64,000 nucleotides of DNA from Stromatinia cepivora (GCA_014898415.1 RCTD01000004.1:1611001-1675000), one strand, 5' to 3'; shown: positions 34,938 to 48,017, counted from the stretch's first letter. Notes: generated by a model from the sequence alone, not told the origin. Translations and numbers: made by a program.

Positions 34938-36802
34938 AAATAATTCACATCACACTTTAGATATAATCGAATCGGCTATGTATAATATGAAGGTTCCGGA
35001 TTTTCTTTAATATTTCTGTACGATACGATGTTGACGAAATAGCATGCTAGAAGCATTGCATTTGCCTTCCTCGGGAGATGAGGTTGAAATAGATGGGAGC
35101 CTGCGCATCGATCAGCACATTAATTGTAAGGTTGCTTGGCTCTCCATGGAAAGAAGGGAGGCACCAGGTTTGAACTAGTCTGAGATTTTGTTATGTTTTG
35201 GAATATGTGCAGGAGTGTGCATGTTATTCCATTTCTCATATACCCAGAGCTTTCTTTTCTCTATTGCTCAGATAATCGAATGAATGAATATATGGCTTGA
35301 TACCCTAGAAGTTCGGTTTCCTCTTATATATACGGAGCAGTGTGTTCGGGCTGCCTGCTGCTGCGTGTATTTGCATGCGTATATGTTTGCGTTCATTTAG
35401 ATTTTGGGAGAATTAAATATGGCTGCTTGTGATAGATATCTATTTCTTACTTTCACACATCTGTATATTTCCTTAATTATGCTTCTTGAAGCTTTAAGTG
35501 TAAGATGATATTGGTGGATGAGCAAACCGCGCTGTCGTGCATGATATCTGGCTTTGGCACATGCATAAATACATTCACATCACCGCGTCTAGCTGTGAAT
35601 GGTTTTTTAAGGGCACTTGATTATGACTTCCTTACACCACACAATGTATAACAGTCTGTATTCATGTTCTGTCATCCAGTATTATCTATTAGTTTTTTCA
35701 CTTTTGATTTTGCACTTTGAATTGTAACACTAGTTCGGGCTGTACCGACATCGGAATCTAGGTAACCTTCAAGCTACCTAGCGGTTAACATTGAATTGAT
35801 CAAAGAGCCATTAATTGGATTAGATGGAAAGGGTAGCATACCCTTGTTGCACCAAGTCTGGTTCTATATCGAACACTGTTGAATTTTGACATATAATGTT
35901 TTTCAATGTGGTTAAGCTTTGGTTGGCTTGCAAATGCCGGATTAGCCTAGACTGCTGAAGTCTTCACAATCATTGATATATCCGATAGGGCTACTGAAAT
36001 CAACTGCCCTCGGGTGATATTGCATAATACGCACAACGCAAAGACAATGGAAGACACAGCTCTAGAGACATAGTCGCACCGCATATTCGTGTTCGGTGAT
36101 AAGTGTTCGGTGCCGTTTGTCCAAGACATCATTTCACCATATAATTTATAGATCCTACCACTGATCTTCGCTCTAACGGATATTGTCCTCAAATTCAGTG
36201 TAATTGTGCGGACATGAACCAGTGTTCACTCCTCAATTTTTACAAGAAGAAACTAACTGCTTGGGAAAAGCCGATTGCAAATATTCTCACCCGTGGATGA
36301 TTCCTCATGCGTGTTTTTTCCAAAAAAAAAAAAAAAAAAATACACGGGACGAACTCTATGATCCTCAATTTTGTGTACCCAGGGACCATATACCTCACTG
36401 TAATGTTAAGTACCCCCGCTCCATCTTCAAGTAAATCACTAGCTTATATAATTCAATGGTCGGCTTGGACCGAGGGGAACTTGGCAGCAGTATAGTAGTT
36501 AGCATTGAAGATGAAAATATTGAAAATGATACATAATCACGGGAAAGTTAAGGCTGCCCTTCAGCTTCACGATTGAAACATGAAAGGTATGTTATGAGCT
36601 TTTAGACAAAGCCACACACAAGATGCGCAGAAAATAGGCTCCATTTGATATTTGACATATTGTGAGATAATCCTCAAGCTTGCAAGTGCATCCAAAAGGG
36701 GAATGAGCGTGTATTCATCAATAAAGGAAACAACAGAAACCAAGTATAATGAAAGTGGACACAATAGACATTCCAGCGAAAGAACCATTAAAGAATCGCT
36801 CA
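34938..36802. other. Intergenic region, no gene
   Basis: About 1.9 kb without a supported gene. It contains a 19-base A run at 36322-36340. Short open frames on both strands are scattered and low-quality. Confidence 0.5.
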
Positions 36803-38478
36803 TTACTTCTTCTCAAGTTCAGTATTAACTTGCCTTATCCACTCGTCCGCTGACATTTGCGTAGGAGGGCTTTCTACGTAAGCAAATAGGCGATACTTGT
36901 CCACTGTATGTCGAATTATGGTAAGCACTATAAAGTCACATATAGTTGGAAAGTGGTCACTACATACCCTCTGCTTTGAGGTCATCCCATTGGCCGATGA
37001 TGGCATCCTGATCTATTTGCTGAATTATTGGGAGTTCGGTTGCGGATTCATTATTCACAGCGTCTTTGACCGCCGTAAGATCACTAGCGATAGCATCCCA
37101 AGCCCCTATCAATGTTTCAATAGCCGCGATAGCTGGGCTTATCGTGTCCAACACCGTTTTCAAGTCTGCCTGAAAAGATAAAAAGGTTAGCAAATGTAAA
37201 ATCATAACATAGAATTAGGCCAACGATGAAATGAGGTTTGAAATTACCTGCACAAGACCTAGGTCACTGCATAGCAAGTTGTCAGCTGCAAGTTTTTCTT
37301 CATCGTTCTTGAGATCATCCTGGAGGACACCAATTTCTGCTTTGATTTTGTTCGCTTGAATTACATAAATACCTATAACGGTTGCTGCTGCGATTGTTCC
37401 GATCGGAAAGCTGTAAAAGAAGTTCGCAGTCAGATGAGGAATTCGAAAATGGTCAGGAAAATATGGAGGAGAAACTCACATCCAGGCATAAGTAGCCGCA
37501 GTTGCAGCAACAATACGGTCTAATATCTTTAGTCCATACCTTTTATAAAAAAAAGTTTTACTTGACCTTCAAAAGAGACGAGAACGACACTTACCGTGCT
37601 CATATTCCGATTGATCCGCGTTTATTTCGTCTTTGGTGGTCGCAATTTCAGCTTGGAGCTGCGCCATTTCTCCACCCTCACCGGACAATTTTTGAGTGAT
37701 ATCATTATTCCTTACATCGAGAGCCGACTTGTCCTTTTGGAGATCGGTTTCAAAATCCTTCATATCCTGTGTAGCTTTCTTGGCAGCATCTTGCAGCTGT
37801 CCAATTCCTGTGACCTGGTTGTCAACCAGTTCACTAACTATTTCTTTGTCTTTCGCGATGACGGCTGCATCTTGTTGGTCGAGGGGTTTTTGTAATTCGT
37901 CGAAGAGCGCTTTTCCATATTTGATAATGTTTGCATAGTATGATCCTGCTTCTTTGCCGCCTGCTTTCTGCGCGTAACTGTAAACGGCATCAGCCAAGGC
38001 TACGACGCTTGGATAAGTAACATCTCTGAAGGTGACGCAGTGTTCTTTGCACTTTAAATGGTTAGTAGTTGTCGAATGAGAGGTTTGGCCGTTCTTACTG
38101 GGACGTAGTCTTGTAGAAGGAGGTCGATGTATTCTGCGAGCCCTGCGTATTGATCATCAGGAATACCCGTTTTGTCGAGGTAATCTTCTTTTGTCGTGGA
38201 AAGAAATGCACCCGTATGCTATGAGATGGTATATCAGCATTTTTTGGGGCGAAAATGTTACAGGTGGGAGTAATGTTAGACATGAATTTCACTTTTCAAG
38301 TAGAGCATATACATATATATGCCAAATGCTTCCGCGAAACGTGATGATAGAGTCGGAGTGGATTCACAACAAACTTGAGGATGGTAGAGACGGGCGATTG
38401 GGTCAAGAGATATCTGCCATCCGTATCGAAAAGGCCTTTTGGTGTAAGCAAAGCCGGGTCGTCAGTTATACCACCCAT
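36803..38478 (-). CDS. Alpha-helical pore-forming-toxin-like protein (ClyA/Xax superfamily-like)
   Basis: Minus-strand gene with about seven exons: 38341-38478, 38099-38218, 37595-38051, 37480-37539, 37248-37410, 36968-37169 and 36803-36903, about 410 residues. Almost entirely helical: an N-terminal helical part, a long Lys/Glu/Gln coiled coil (residues about 140-235), a hydrophobic hairpin (AATAATYAWM then FPIGTIAAATVIGIY) and a second long helical stretch. This helix-hairpin-helix layout is that of the ClyA/HBL/xenorhabdolysin-type pore formers, where the hairpin enters membranes. No signal peptide is evident. The family link is pattern-based. Joins of introns 1 and 3 need weak donors, or the frame shifts, so the gene may be damaged. 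It is divergent from 39571-42291. Confidence 0.5.
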
Positions 38479-39570
38479 GGTGCTCGGGTTGTGGGGAGTA
38501 GGGCAGCTTTTGTTCGTTGTGTTCAAAGCAAGCAACCTCGGGAATTTGCAATAACGCAGTTGAACTGTCCAGAATAGGGGTGTATATTCGAGAATATATC
38601 CCTTGGAATCACTCCTTGTAATCCAAACACAACCCCTCCCATTCGAGTGCATTCATGTTTACCACAGTATCTGCACGCCAACACTTGGTGTCTCGTATTC
38701 GACGATCGTCAGCTGGAATTAAGCAGCCTCTTTTATCTCCAATAATGGGTTCTAGCCTTAATCTATCTAGTATACATATCAAGACAAAGAGATCTATTGA
38801 ATGATAGCTATTTGGATTAAACTTTCAAAACATCGCAAGTTTAATGATTCGGGACAGATAAGCATATGCCATAGATGAATCAAGGATTAAACTTACAGAT
38901 ACTCTAATTCTAAACTCGGTATTAGTGATTTTGATATACTGTACAGTTTTATCAAAACTTGTTGTCGTTAGGTTATGCAATTACATCATTCAGGTTGAGA
39001 TTTTGAGGGATCTATTGCGCTGAATAATCAACCCGCATATCCAGTTACTGATCAATACAGCGCCATCACTTTTGGATATGTGTAACTTATGCTGAATTGA
39101 TAAGCAGCCTTATGATTCCGAATGGCTATGGCGTACGTCCAAATTCAGTAAATTAGGGACAATATACATTTGAGTAAGCCCGCCAATTCTGGATTGAGTT
39201 GGGTACGGGTCGGCGGTCGGGGGGTTATGGTGCGGCCAAGTTTCTGTATTACAACCGGTAGGTAACCTCTCAATTACAGCCAAGTACTAGTATGCACATG
39301 AAGGATCATTTTATCCTATGCATGAGTCTGTCTTGGGCCGATCGTTACCTAATCAAAGATGTTAATGCGGGGTATCCGCCGCCTCAAGCGAGAGTACAGT
39401 ACAAAGTGGAGAAAGTATAATCGGAGGAGGAGGAGTTCAGAACCCAGTAGAGAACTGAGTGTTAATCGTCTTCCATTAGTTGTTGATCATCTCAAGAATA
39501 TGAATGGAAGCTTCACTGCTGGATTTGGTGGTTTGTTGTGGACTCGCATATCTCAATCATATCATTTGAA
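38479..39570. promoter_or_regulatory. Shared upstream region of the divergent pore-former-like pair
   Basis: 1.1 kb between the two start codons, so promoters of both genes must lie here. Nothing else is supported; an open frame of about 70 codons at 39359-39574 overlaps the start of the plus-strand gene in another frame and is not called. Confidence 0.4.
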
Positions 39571-42291
39571 ATGAGTTCCGACGACGTCCCCACAACCCCT
39601 GACGGGTGGAAACAGTATTCGGAATCATACTCTTTGCCCACTCTACCTCAAAAGTCTAAGACAGTGCCGGGAACAAATGAAGTAACTATTCCCCGAAACT
39701 CGCCAAGCAGATAATAGGGCTGCTAATAAGTTACAGTATATACTACGAGACATATATGTCGATGCGCCAACTGCTATTTCATCTAGCACTGGCAGATTCA
39801 CCACTATCCATGCTGATGTGATTGCGTTCCCTTCACCAAACATCAGTCTCACGTTTCCAAAATATGGAATTATCCAGATTACCTGTCACGTTGTGACAGC
39901 AACGGAGCCTGTTGTTCTGGCTCTGAGCCCAACGACTGAAGATCAAGCTGCATTTATTATTTATGGATCAACCTTTGACCAAGAAGTTTCATACAAATAC
40001 GGCTCCAATGATCCAGTCAAGCTCGATCTATCACCGGCGTCAGGAAATCTCGGAGCACAAATCGTTTTAGAGAACGGTGTAGCGACTCTGACCTTCTTGA
40101 AAGAGTATGTCGATCTTTCAGACACAGATGCTGAGTTTGGCAAATCCTTGGCCACCCAACTCCGTATCGCTTCGATTCTATTCTGGCTGAATCCAGCAAT
40201 CGCATTGGCGCTGGCTTCCTATGTTGCCGTGGTAACGGCTTCTTCAAAAGCCGGCGCGCTTCTAAATCTACAAGCACATGCTTTGGGCAAACAAATCTCG
40301 GCTTCAGCTCTGACCGGGCCGGACATGAATTATGCACCCGTTTTGACACTTGACACATATCAGGCGGTTCTTAATGGCGCAATAGCAACAACTGCTGCCT
40401 TTGAAACACAATACAATCGTTTCGCAGATCGCCAAGCTACCCTCGAAGATCAAAAGTTGGCATGGAAAGCCATGCTTGACCAAGCCAATGATGCTGTCAA
40501 TCTACAAAAAACTCTAGTCGACGATGCTCTAGCCAGATGGGATAGTGCAACGGATATCTTGAACAGCGCAGAAGGCACGTTGCAGACTCATCAGTTTGAG
40601 CTAGATCAGGCAAAAGTAGCCTTTGCCGGGGGACTCGAGGAATGGAAAGAAAAAACAGATCATCGAAACTATTTTTAACTTGTTCCAAGCCGTCATCGGT
40701 ATGTCTGATACTTCATTTCTCTGATCATAACTGCTCAGGCATGTGTAGCGTTTCTCTAACAAACAGTTTGCTAGAATTTGTAATGGCCATTGGTGAAATA
40801 GTCCTTGGAGATCCCGAAGCTGCGGTGGAAGCACCGGTTGAGGCTGAAGAAGCAGTCAAAGTCATTGCCGCAGCCACGGGTGTAGAAAACGCTTTTATCA
40901 AGGCTGAAACAGTTGGCGCTCTTAAAGATGGTACTGAGGCCATTTATAAGCTATTCCAGAGTACCAGCTCCACGGTGATTGACATACGATTTAAGATGGA
41001 CCTTCCACCGTCAGATATAAACTTAAACCCCGCTGGATGGGACGTCTCGGGTAATGGTTCAAACGACGCAGATCTTGAGGCCATCGTCAATCTCGCAGCA
41101 TGGGATGATTGGACGCTACAAACAGATGAGCAGCTCGCCTTCGCCGTTGCCCAGAATATTGGGGGCGCAGCCACATATCAGCTTGAATTGCGTCGACATG
41201 CAATAGATGGGAAGCTCCTTACTCAAGCCCGGGCCCAGGCCGTCAAGCTTGGTAGGTATCCATACAAGTCGCATTTTACAAGACAATTACTGACTCTTCT
41301 CTGAACTGCAGGTCAGGAATTTTCTCGGTCATGGCTACAATTGCATGCTATGGAGCTAAATGCTGCTCGTCTCCAGGAGCTCCTAGATACGTATGAAGGC
41401 GAGGAAGAAGCCGCCGAAGAAGCACAAAGCGATTTCTACGACAGGCTCTTGATGCTACGTACTAGTATCATGATCTACATGAGGGATGCTATATGGGCAT
41501 ACAAATTCTACACGATGAGTGATAGCTCTGTTTTGTTAGATCCTTTAAAGACCACCAACGAGTACCAGCAGGATTCGCAATTGATCCTGCAGGAAGTCAC
41601 CGCATGCAAAGAACAATACGCAAGTGACTTTACACGTGAGTGAGATTATATGATGACTGAAAGCTCCAAGCTGACTGTTGTGTTTTAGCATTTAAGCCCA
41701 GTATTGAAACAATAGATGTAAGTGAAGCCCAAGAAAACTGCAATAATGGAATTGAACTGGCTAATTACCTTCCATGGCCAGCTACCACTAGACTATCCTA
41801 CCAGTGTAGTAAAATCTCTCCAGTCAACCAGCTCCGTCACAATAACTCTGACCCCCGCAACCCCGAACAATGAGCTCCACAATGCACAAGGTCTCCTTCC
41901 GCCCGTTCCCGGCCCCTTCACTGGCGGTTCCAGATTCCGTGTTTTCGGTATGCGAGCGTTTCTTCTCGGCGCCCAACCCCTTTCGTTTGATAGAGACAAC
42001 AAAGCTCTTGTACAGCTGAGAATCTCTACATCTGGAGTCTATGCAGATGTACAGGATGGCAAGGTATATGGCTTCACGATCAAACCCTTGGATCGGCCTC
42101 TTGAGTATCTAGTGTCAGCCGATGGTACAGCCGATCCTCCCATTAAGGACTCAATCATCCCGAGCGAGGTCTATGTCGATCCCACTGCATTTGCACAGTG
42201 GACCGTCAAGTTAGTCAATCCTCAAGATTTTGACTTGAAAGGCTTGACGGGTTTGAAGCTGTATTGGGAGGGTAATGCACGTTTTGATTAG
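39571..42291 (+). CDS. Large coiled-coil protein with hydrophobic hairpin, toxin-like; possible frameshift
   Basis: Exons 39571-39681, 39737-40698, 40739-41251, 41312-41635, 41689-41717 and 41782-42291 give about 815 residues if a one-base discrepancy in a run of A at 40650-40655 is allowed for. Alternatively a 43-bp intron (40616-40658) keeps the frame at about 801. Layout: beta-rich N-terminal domain (about 40-165), hydrophobic segment (ILFWLNPAIALALASYVAVV, about 183-202), long coiled coil (about 235-320), an Ala-rich helical part after GEIVLGDPEAA, another helical bundle, then a C-terminal beta domain ending GLTGLKLYWEGNARFD. This resembles helical-plus-beta-sandwich bacterial toxin-type proteins. 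No named family recognised. It is divergent to the ClyA-like gene, suggesting a two-component system (inference). Confidence 0.5.
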
Positions 42292-43010
42292 GGTAATCTG
42301 CTTATGAATGACGATACAGAGATTCTCTTTTTTTTGGGCATACTCTTCTTCGTTCGTTGGAAGACATTTATTTCTATGTTAGTTCTTTGAATTGATGTGG
42401 GGGGTTGAGCATTGCCATGAAAAGTATCAAATTAAGCGTGTATTCAGTAGACCTCGATCAAAATCTATGCACACTGATTTCAATTTTCCAGTTCTTGGAT
42501 CCAAATGCGAAATGGGTCTCCCGTCATCAGGTATTACTTCAAGCATCCGGATCAAGATGCTAGCCATAGTTGTCGAAGTATGGAGGAGGAACCTTGGTTA
42601 CTCAGCCTAGCAAGCCCCGTGATGCAGCCCAGCCCGTCAAAATAGGATTCCCCTATACTTCTTGTCATATAGTAGTGTAAAATATCATATATGAAGATTT
42701 AGATGGGAATGTAAAGTGAGAAATCATATCACTTTTGTACATTCAGCCCATCCATCAAAAATTACCCTCATGATTGATGCATTTGTTCGTTCTGTTTTAC
42801 TTTCCAAGGAGAAATGAAGGGTCGTGCAAATCGGTTTCGGTCTGACCCAGTCGTGACTTCCCTTTTCAATTCATTACCACATTCATGGCTATCGATAACC
42901 GGGCACTCATCATCTTGTAAATTCAAAGATCTCTTTTATCTTTTCTCTGTTAACATCATCCTCAATTTACTTCTTTTTTAATCGATTCATCAAAATCCTG
43001 CAACTATATC
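42292..43010. other. Intergenic region
   Basis: 719 bp with UTR-like sequence and CT-rich patches before the next start codon. No gene or repeat seen. Confidence 0.5.
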
Positions 43011-45224
43011 ATGGAGCATGAATGTGAGCAACAACACTTCAGTCCATTGGTTTTCACTTCCCACACAGGAAGAGTATTCCAGGTGGATATTGATGAAATT
43101 TCGCTATTATCGCCAAAGCATGGCAGATCCAACAGCATAGTGTCAATTGTCGAGCTGAGGGCTTCATCTCCATCTCCATCGACGCTTTCTTGCCTAGGAG
43201 GATTTGATGGCCATGGATCCGAGAGTCCACAACGTCCAAAGTATGTTCTCAATCTGAAAGTCAATTAAGAATTATTGTGGCAGGATCAAAACTTAGTATA
43301 CCTGTTCAAATATACACCACTGCGAACGGAAGGCGCACCTGATCAATAGTATTGCTAACGAACTTTTAGAATTGAACCTTCACACCATAGAAATCGTTCC
43401 TCATGCGGAGGCTCTCCTCTCATTTCCATCACGACCCCTAGCAAATTGACTGAGGAAATGTCAAATCTAGGCATACAATCATCATCCTCTCGCAGGAAGC
43501 AACCACAAAATTCCTTGTGTGATGACTTCGAGGAAAATGAAGAGTTCGATGTCTGCAGGGCTTATATGGTTTATAATGAATATGGCGAACTGGTCGATGC
43601 TCACAGCCATCTTCAAACCCGAAATACACAGGATTTGTCCGTCACTGAAATACTGAGATTGATTAGAAAGGCATATCACCATGATGTTAGTTCTTCTTGT
43701 CATCCTTGACTGTTGCGAGACTTGCACTAGGCATTATTGGACGTGGCTTGGCGCTTTTATGCTGACTTCATATTCACAGTTTAGAGCGAGAATGAACGAT
43801 ATCGAGCAGATCAAGGGCCAAAGCTCATTGAGCTCAGAAAAGGGCAATTTAACATGGGAGGAAAAATTGTCATCTTGGGAGTACAACCCGAGCGCATCTG
43901 TAAAGACTACACCTGTGAGTGGAGAACTAAAGACTGTTCCTGTATATCAAGGACCACCTCGGGTCTTGGAGGTATGTATTACCTGCCATCTATCAGCTCC
44001 GTGTTAATATAATAAGATTGGTTGTAGTGACGGGATTTGGTGTTTCAAAGTTAAGGAGGATCAGCCCGATTGGACTGTGGAGGGAGTCGATGAGACAGAT
44101 CACTGGTCTTGTGTGCAAAGGGACATTCAATTAAAGTATAACGGTCTTCTGGTTTTAGAATCGATGTTAGAATTCAGCATGCTAATCAACAATAGGGATT
44201 TTATCATCCCAACTCCGGAAATGGATGTGTCAGATTACTTTAGCCGTGTCAATTCTTCGCAAACACAAACCGCTCCGGACTTCAATGTTCGAAACCTTAA
44301 TTGTCTCCTAGTACATCCAGATCCTATTCCACACAACCTTTACTCCTTCATCCGTGGAAGAGATGTGTTCGATAGAGTTGAAAGTTACAAGAGTTTTCTA
44401 GACGACGTTCGCTTGTGAGTAATTTCCTGCGAGACAAAGAGATTTACAGATACCAATACTAACAGTTGATAGAATTCTCCAGCCCGGCGGTGTTGTAGAG
44501 TTCCTTGAAGTAGACCCTAGACCAAGGTCCAAGTTGGCAGGCCACACTTCCATTAGACGTGAAGATTATCATCAGAGCGAAGCTCAGACTGACTGGACCG
44601 ACAATATTGCCGATCGACTTAAGCGACCAAATCACGATGGAGAACTTGCAAAGACAGTACCGGGTTGGATGGAAAGAGTCATAGAACGTCATAAGGCAAT
44701 ACTTCGTCCACGAGGTGGACTTCCTGCGATCAAGCTAAAGTCCTGGCTAGAAGGAGCGGGGTAAGCTAATGTATATGCATCGTCGAGGGGAAGCTAATAT
44801 TATATAGGTTCTGGGATGTTAAAGAGATTGTTCATCGATTACCTGTAGGTGGCACCACAATTCCTGGTCAGCGGTTGAAAGACTTTATTCTATACCAGAT
44901 TGGGCTGGAGAATGATATACCACAGGTACCACTTTCCTAGACACCTCAACATTTCCCCGCTGATTGGAATTTTAGCTTCGGGAGAGGTTGCTGCCTGTTG
45001 AAATTGAAGAGATCGAGAGCGGCAATTACTACCTTACCCTGCACATTGTAACAGCACGCAAGCCACGCAGCCCCCGAGCAGGCGATCTTCTCATGGATGG
45101 CACCAGACAGGAAATGACGGACATGAAATATGATCAGATGGCTCGAGGCAATGAATTGAAGAACCAGGCAGGATGGCAAAGGTTGTCTCGAGAAAGAAAT
45201 AGCCTTTTACCTTCTAGATGCTGA
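43011..45224 (+). CDS. LaeA-like SAM-dependent methyltransferase
   Basis: Seven exons (43011-43240, 43370-43685, 43780-43971, 44017-44414, 44473-44760, 44808-44925, 44976-45224) join without frame breaks to 596 residues. The SAM-binding motif I is RVLEIGCSDGIWC at about 243-255, reached only by using the acceptor at 44015-44016, which supports that junction. It is followed by the motif II acidic end (VEGVDETDHW), SFIRGRDVF (motif around 'D-V-I-H-x-R') and LQPGGVVEFLEVDPRPR (motif III). Long, low-complexity Ser-rich N-terminus. The pattern fits the LaeA/UMTA class of fungal methyltransferases, nuclear regulators of secondary metabolism or small-molecule enzymes; this copy is not necessarily LaeA itself. 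It lies downstream of and codirectional with the toxin-like gene. Confidence 0.8.
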
Positions 45225-46348
45225 CCTATTTGGATAGATTCGAACTAGGTCGCATCTCTGAAATGATGACTTCCTTCGAGGAACATCATCCTGGAAATAT
45301 TCCCAACTCGTCACCGCTCTCTCATCTCCGGGAGCCTGATAAATCTGGGGCGACGGCAGGGTTTTGATGAAGTAATGAGGATGATTGATTAGGGTGTATA
45401 GGTAGTCGATGACTAGAAGATGGATTATGGGCATTACAAAGCGAGCCTTTTGCTTTCATGATATATTGCACAAGTTTAGCTGAAGAGTTTAAAACAAGAG
45501 TAGCTTAAAGGATGATAATTTTCAAAATCAAAACAATGTGGCCATACTATTTGATCCAGCACGCCACCTATACTAAACAGAAACTTGATGACATTTTGAT
45601 AAATCCCATTGTTGCTTGATCACCTAGTTCACTGCTCAACTCCCAGAAACATCAAGCACAAGATACCACGTGAACGTGAACTTTAGATATAAGTAGGCAG
45701 GTAGATAGATAGATTGGTAGGGTAGGTATTTAGATAGCTAAGGATATGTAAGTAGTACAATCAGAACAAGAAGCCTTTAATAGCTCTACTCATTCGCATT
45801 CGCATTCGCAATTGCATCCCCCCTCAACCGCTCACTCTAGCTCTTGCTTTCAGTTTCGCTCGCTCGCTCTTAATGCCCTCCAAAAAAAAAACAAGAAAAA
45901 GAAAACCATTTCTCCTATACCCCAAAAAAAGAAGCCGGGTCGCCGTACCCAATTCGAGAGGAAGAGAAGAGGAACAAAGAAATATGGTGACGCCGGTAAA
46001 TGCAGATTGTGGATTTGTGAGGTGATGTGATATGGTCGTTACAGAGGAAAGAAAAATATAGGTAGATGGATAGATGTATGATGATAGATTTAATGAGTAG
46101 TAGCTATAGTTTGGTCTTTATATCTTTTGCGGTCGCCTGGGGGGAAATTTCATGGTTGTGCCGTAATCGTATCATATCATATCGTTGGGGTTCAATGTCG
46201 TTAGACGTAATGTATCATCGAAGGTTGCTTTCGTTTTCCTCCTATCGTCAAGTAGACTAAGTCTGCATTTGTTTGCTAGTCCATCCTGTGAATCCAATTG
46301 GTTTTTAATGATGATGATGATGCCGCGTAAATCGTTCGCAGAGGTGGA
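45225..46348. other. Convergent intergenic region
   Basis: 1.1 kb between the ends of the methyltransferase and MAPKK genes. Contains short CATTCG tandem units (45788-45809) and a GAT run (46307-46322). A Lys-rich open frame at 45812-46030 is low-complexity and not called. Confidence 0.5.
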
Positions 46349-48017
46349 TTACCAGCCCCATACCGTGGCTAAGAAGTGTGCCATATTCACACGTTTGCCA
46401 CGCATTTCGACCATCCATGGGTGCTCCAACATCCGCCAAGGAGAGGCACGACGAGTAGGATCTTTTTCGAGACTGTGATTATAAAGTTAGTATGACTTAG
46501 GCCTCAGAAAAAAGTAGGAATGAACATACCAGCACTCAATGAAGTACTTGAAACTGTCACTCCATTTGATACCAGCATCCGGTTCATCCTTCAATTTTGG
46601 AATAGGTTGTCGAACAATGTATGTTAGAAGATCGATCAATCCAGCTCGAGGCTGCATTTCTGATCCATCTGCTGGAAATGGGAAGCGATGTTGAGCTACT
46701 TCCAGAAGGGTAACACCAGTAGACCAGACGTCGGAAGTGATAGTATATGATTGACCAGTGATACGTTCAGGCGCCATGTAGTAAGATGTTCCAATAAAGG
46801 TGTTTGCGTCGCCCTTTGTACCGAACTCACCACTTACACCGAAATCACATAGCTTTACCTGACCATCGCGACAAAGGAGGATATTGGAAGGTTTGATATC
46901 TCGGTGAATAATCTTCTTTCCATGGAGGTAGGTCAGACCGTTCAGGACACCTTCAGCAATCTTCCCGAGGACCTTCTCACCGGTACGGCCACCAAGTTTC
47001 TTCACTTCACGATAAATTGAGTCGAGAGAACCACCTTCACAAAATTCCATGGCAATGGAAATGGTAGCTGTTGATGGTTCGACGAAAGCTCCATAGTAGC
47101 GACAGATGTGCTCGTTATCACAACCCTTGTTGAAACCTAACTCACGGACGATTTGTTTTTTCACATCAGGATCGGGATTTGTGGTAATGATCTAAGAGTA
47201 TCAGTAAGGAGCGTAGAAGATATTGTGAGGCATATAAAATTACCTTCAGAGCAAAGACAGTTTTTCCACCCTTCAGCATACACCGAGTTACTGCACCTCC
47301 TGCTCCCTCTCCTAAACTCCCAAGCTCCTCAATCCTCTTCTCCATACTTGCTATCCGCCATCCATCATCATCTAAGTCTTCCACATCTAGTGTTCTTCCT
47401 TTTTCTAAACTCAGTTTATCGAATGCCTCAAGGCCATTCATGCTACCATCCCTTTCCATACCAACACCTCCATCGCTCCTTTCTGAGTATAATGACCCCA
47501 CGGCTGATGAAGGATCTGGTGTTCCTTGCGGCTTGCTCAATCCATATTGTGACGCTAATGAGAATGCAGAATATTGTGAGCCTGCAGATGTTGGACCACT
47601 TCCCTTCCCATCCATTGGTCCAAAGCTCCCTGATCTCGAATGTGCCGCACTACTTTCACTTCCTCCACTTGCAGATTGCCCTGGAGCAACTGCACCCCTT
47701 CCAGATTGTTCATATGGTGTAGCATTACTTCCCATGGGTGTAGCTAATTGTAATCGAGGTAGTGAAGGTCGTGCAGGCATGGAGCCAGGCATTTGTAATG
47801 TAAGGCCTTTTGTTGAAGGAGCATTGACAGGCTTAACGTTCGGAGAAGGTGGTATAGCCAGGCCTAGCCTAGGTGTCCTTGCGCCGCCATTTTGTCGACT
47901 ACCGGGAATGGGAGGACGTAATAATGGTGCTGGAGAAGACATGTTGGGTAACGAGTTGAGGGAGAGATTACTTAAGGACTTTGAATCAGCGGTGTTATCT
48001 TCGTATTGTCTACTCAT
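46349..48017 (-). CDS. MKK1: MAP kinase kinase of the cell-wall-integrity pathway (Mkk1/MkkA type)
   Basis: Exons 47244-48017, 46530-47191 and 46349-46472 (introns 52 and 57 bp) give 519 residues. Residues 1-225 are a Ser/Pro/Gly-rich tail with [14 protein letters not shown] near the start, where this family docks. The kinase domain follows: LGEGAGGAV glycine loop (about 235), VFALK lysine at the exon 1 end (258), HRDIKPSN (354-361), DFG (374-376) and activation segment [21 protein letters not shown], identical in style to Aspergillus MkkA. The C-terminal [15 protein letters not shown] and HPWM motifs complete it. By family, it phosphorylates the Slt2/MpkA MAPK downstream of Bck1. A long upstream frame overlaps the start codon. 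Confidence 0.93.

Noticed and set aside
38191..38577. 128-codon plus-strand frame opposite the ClyA-like gene start
   Set aside because: Overlaps exons and intron of the minus-strand gene whose reading frame joins with neighbours; no domain in the plus frame.
45812..46030. Lys-rich plus-strand frame
   Set aside because: Composition is driven by A runs in the convergent 3' UTR region; no plausible family.
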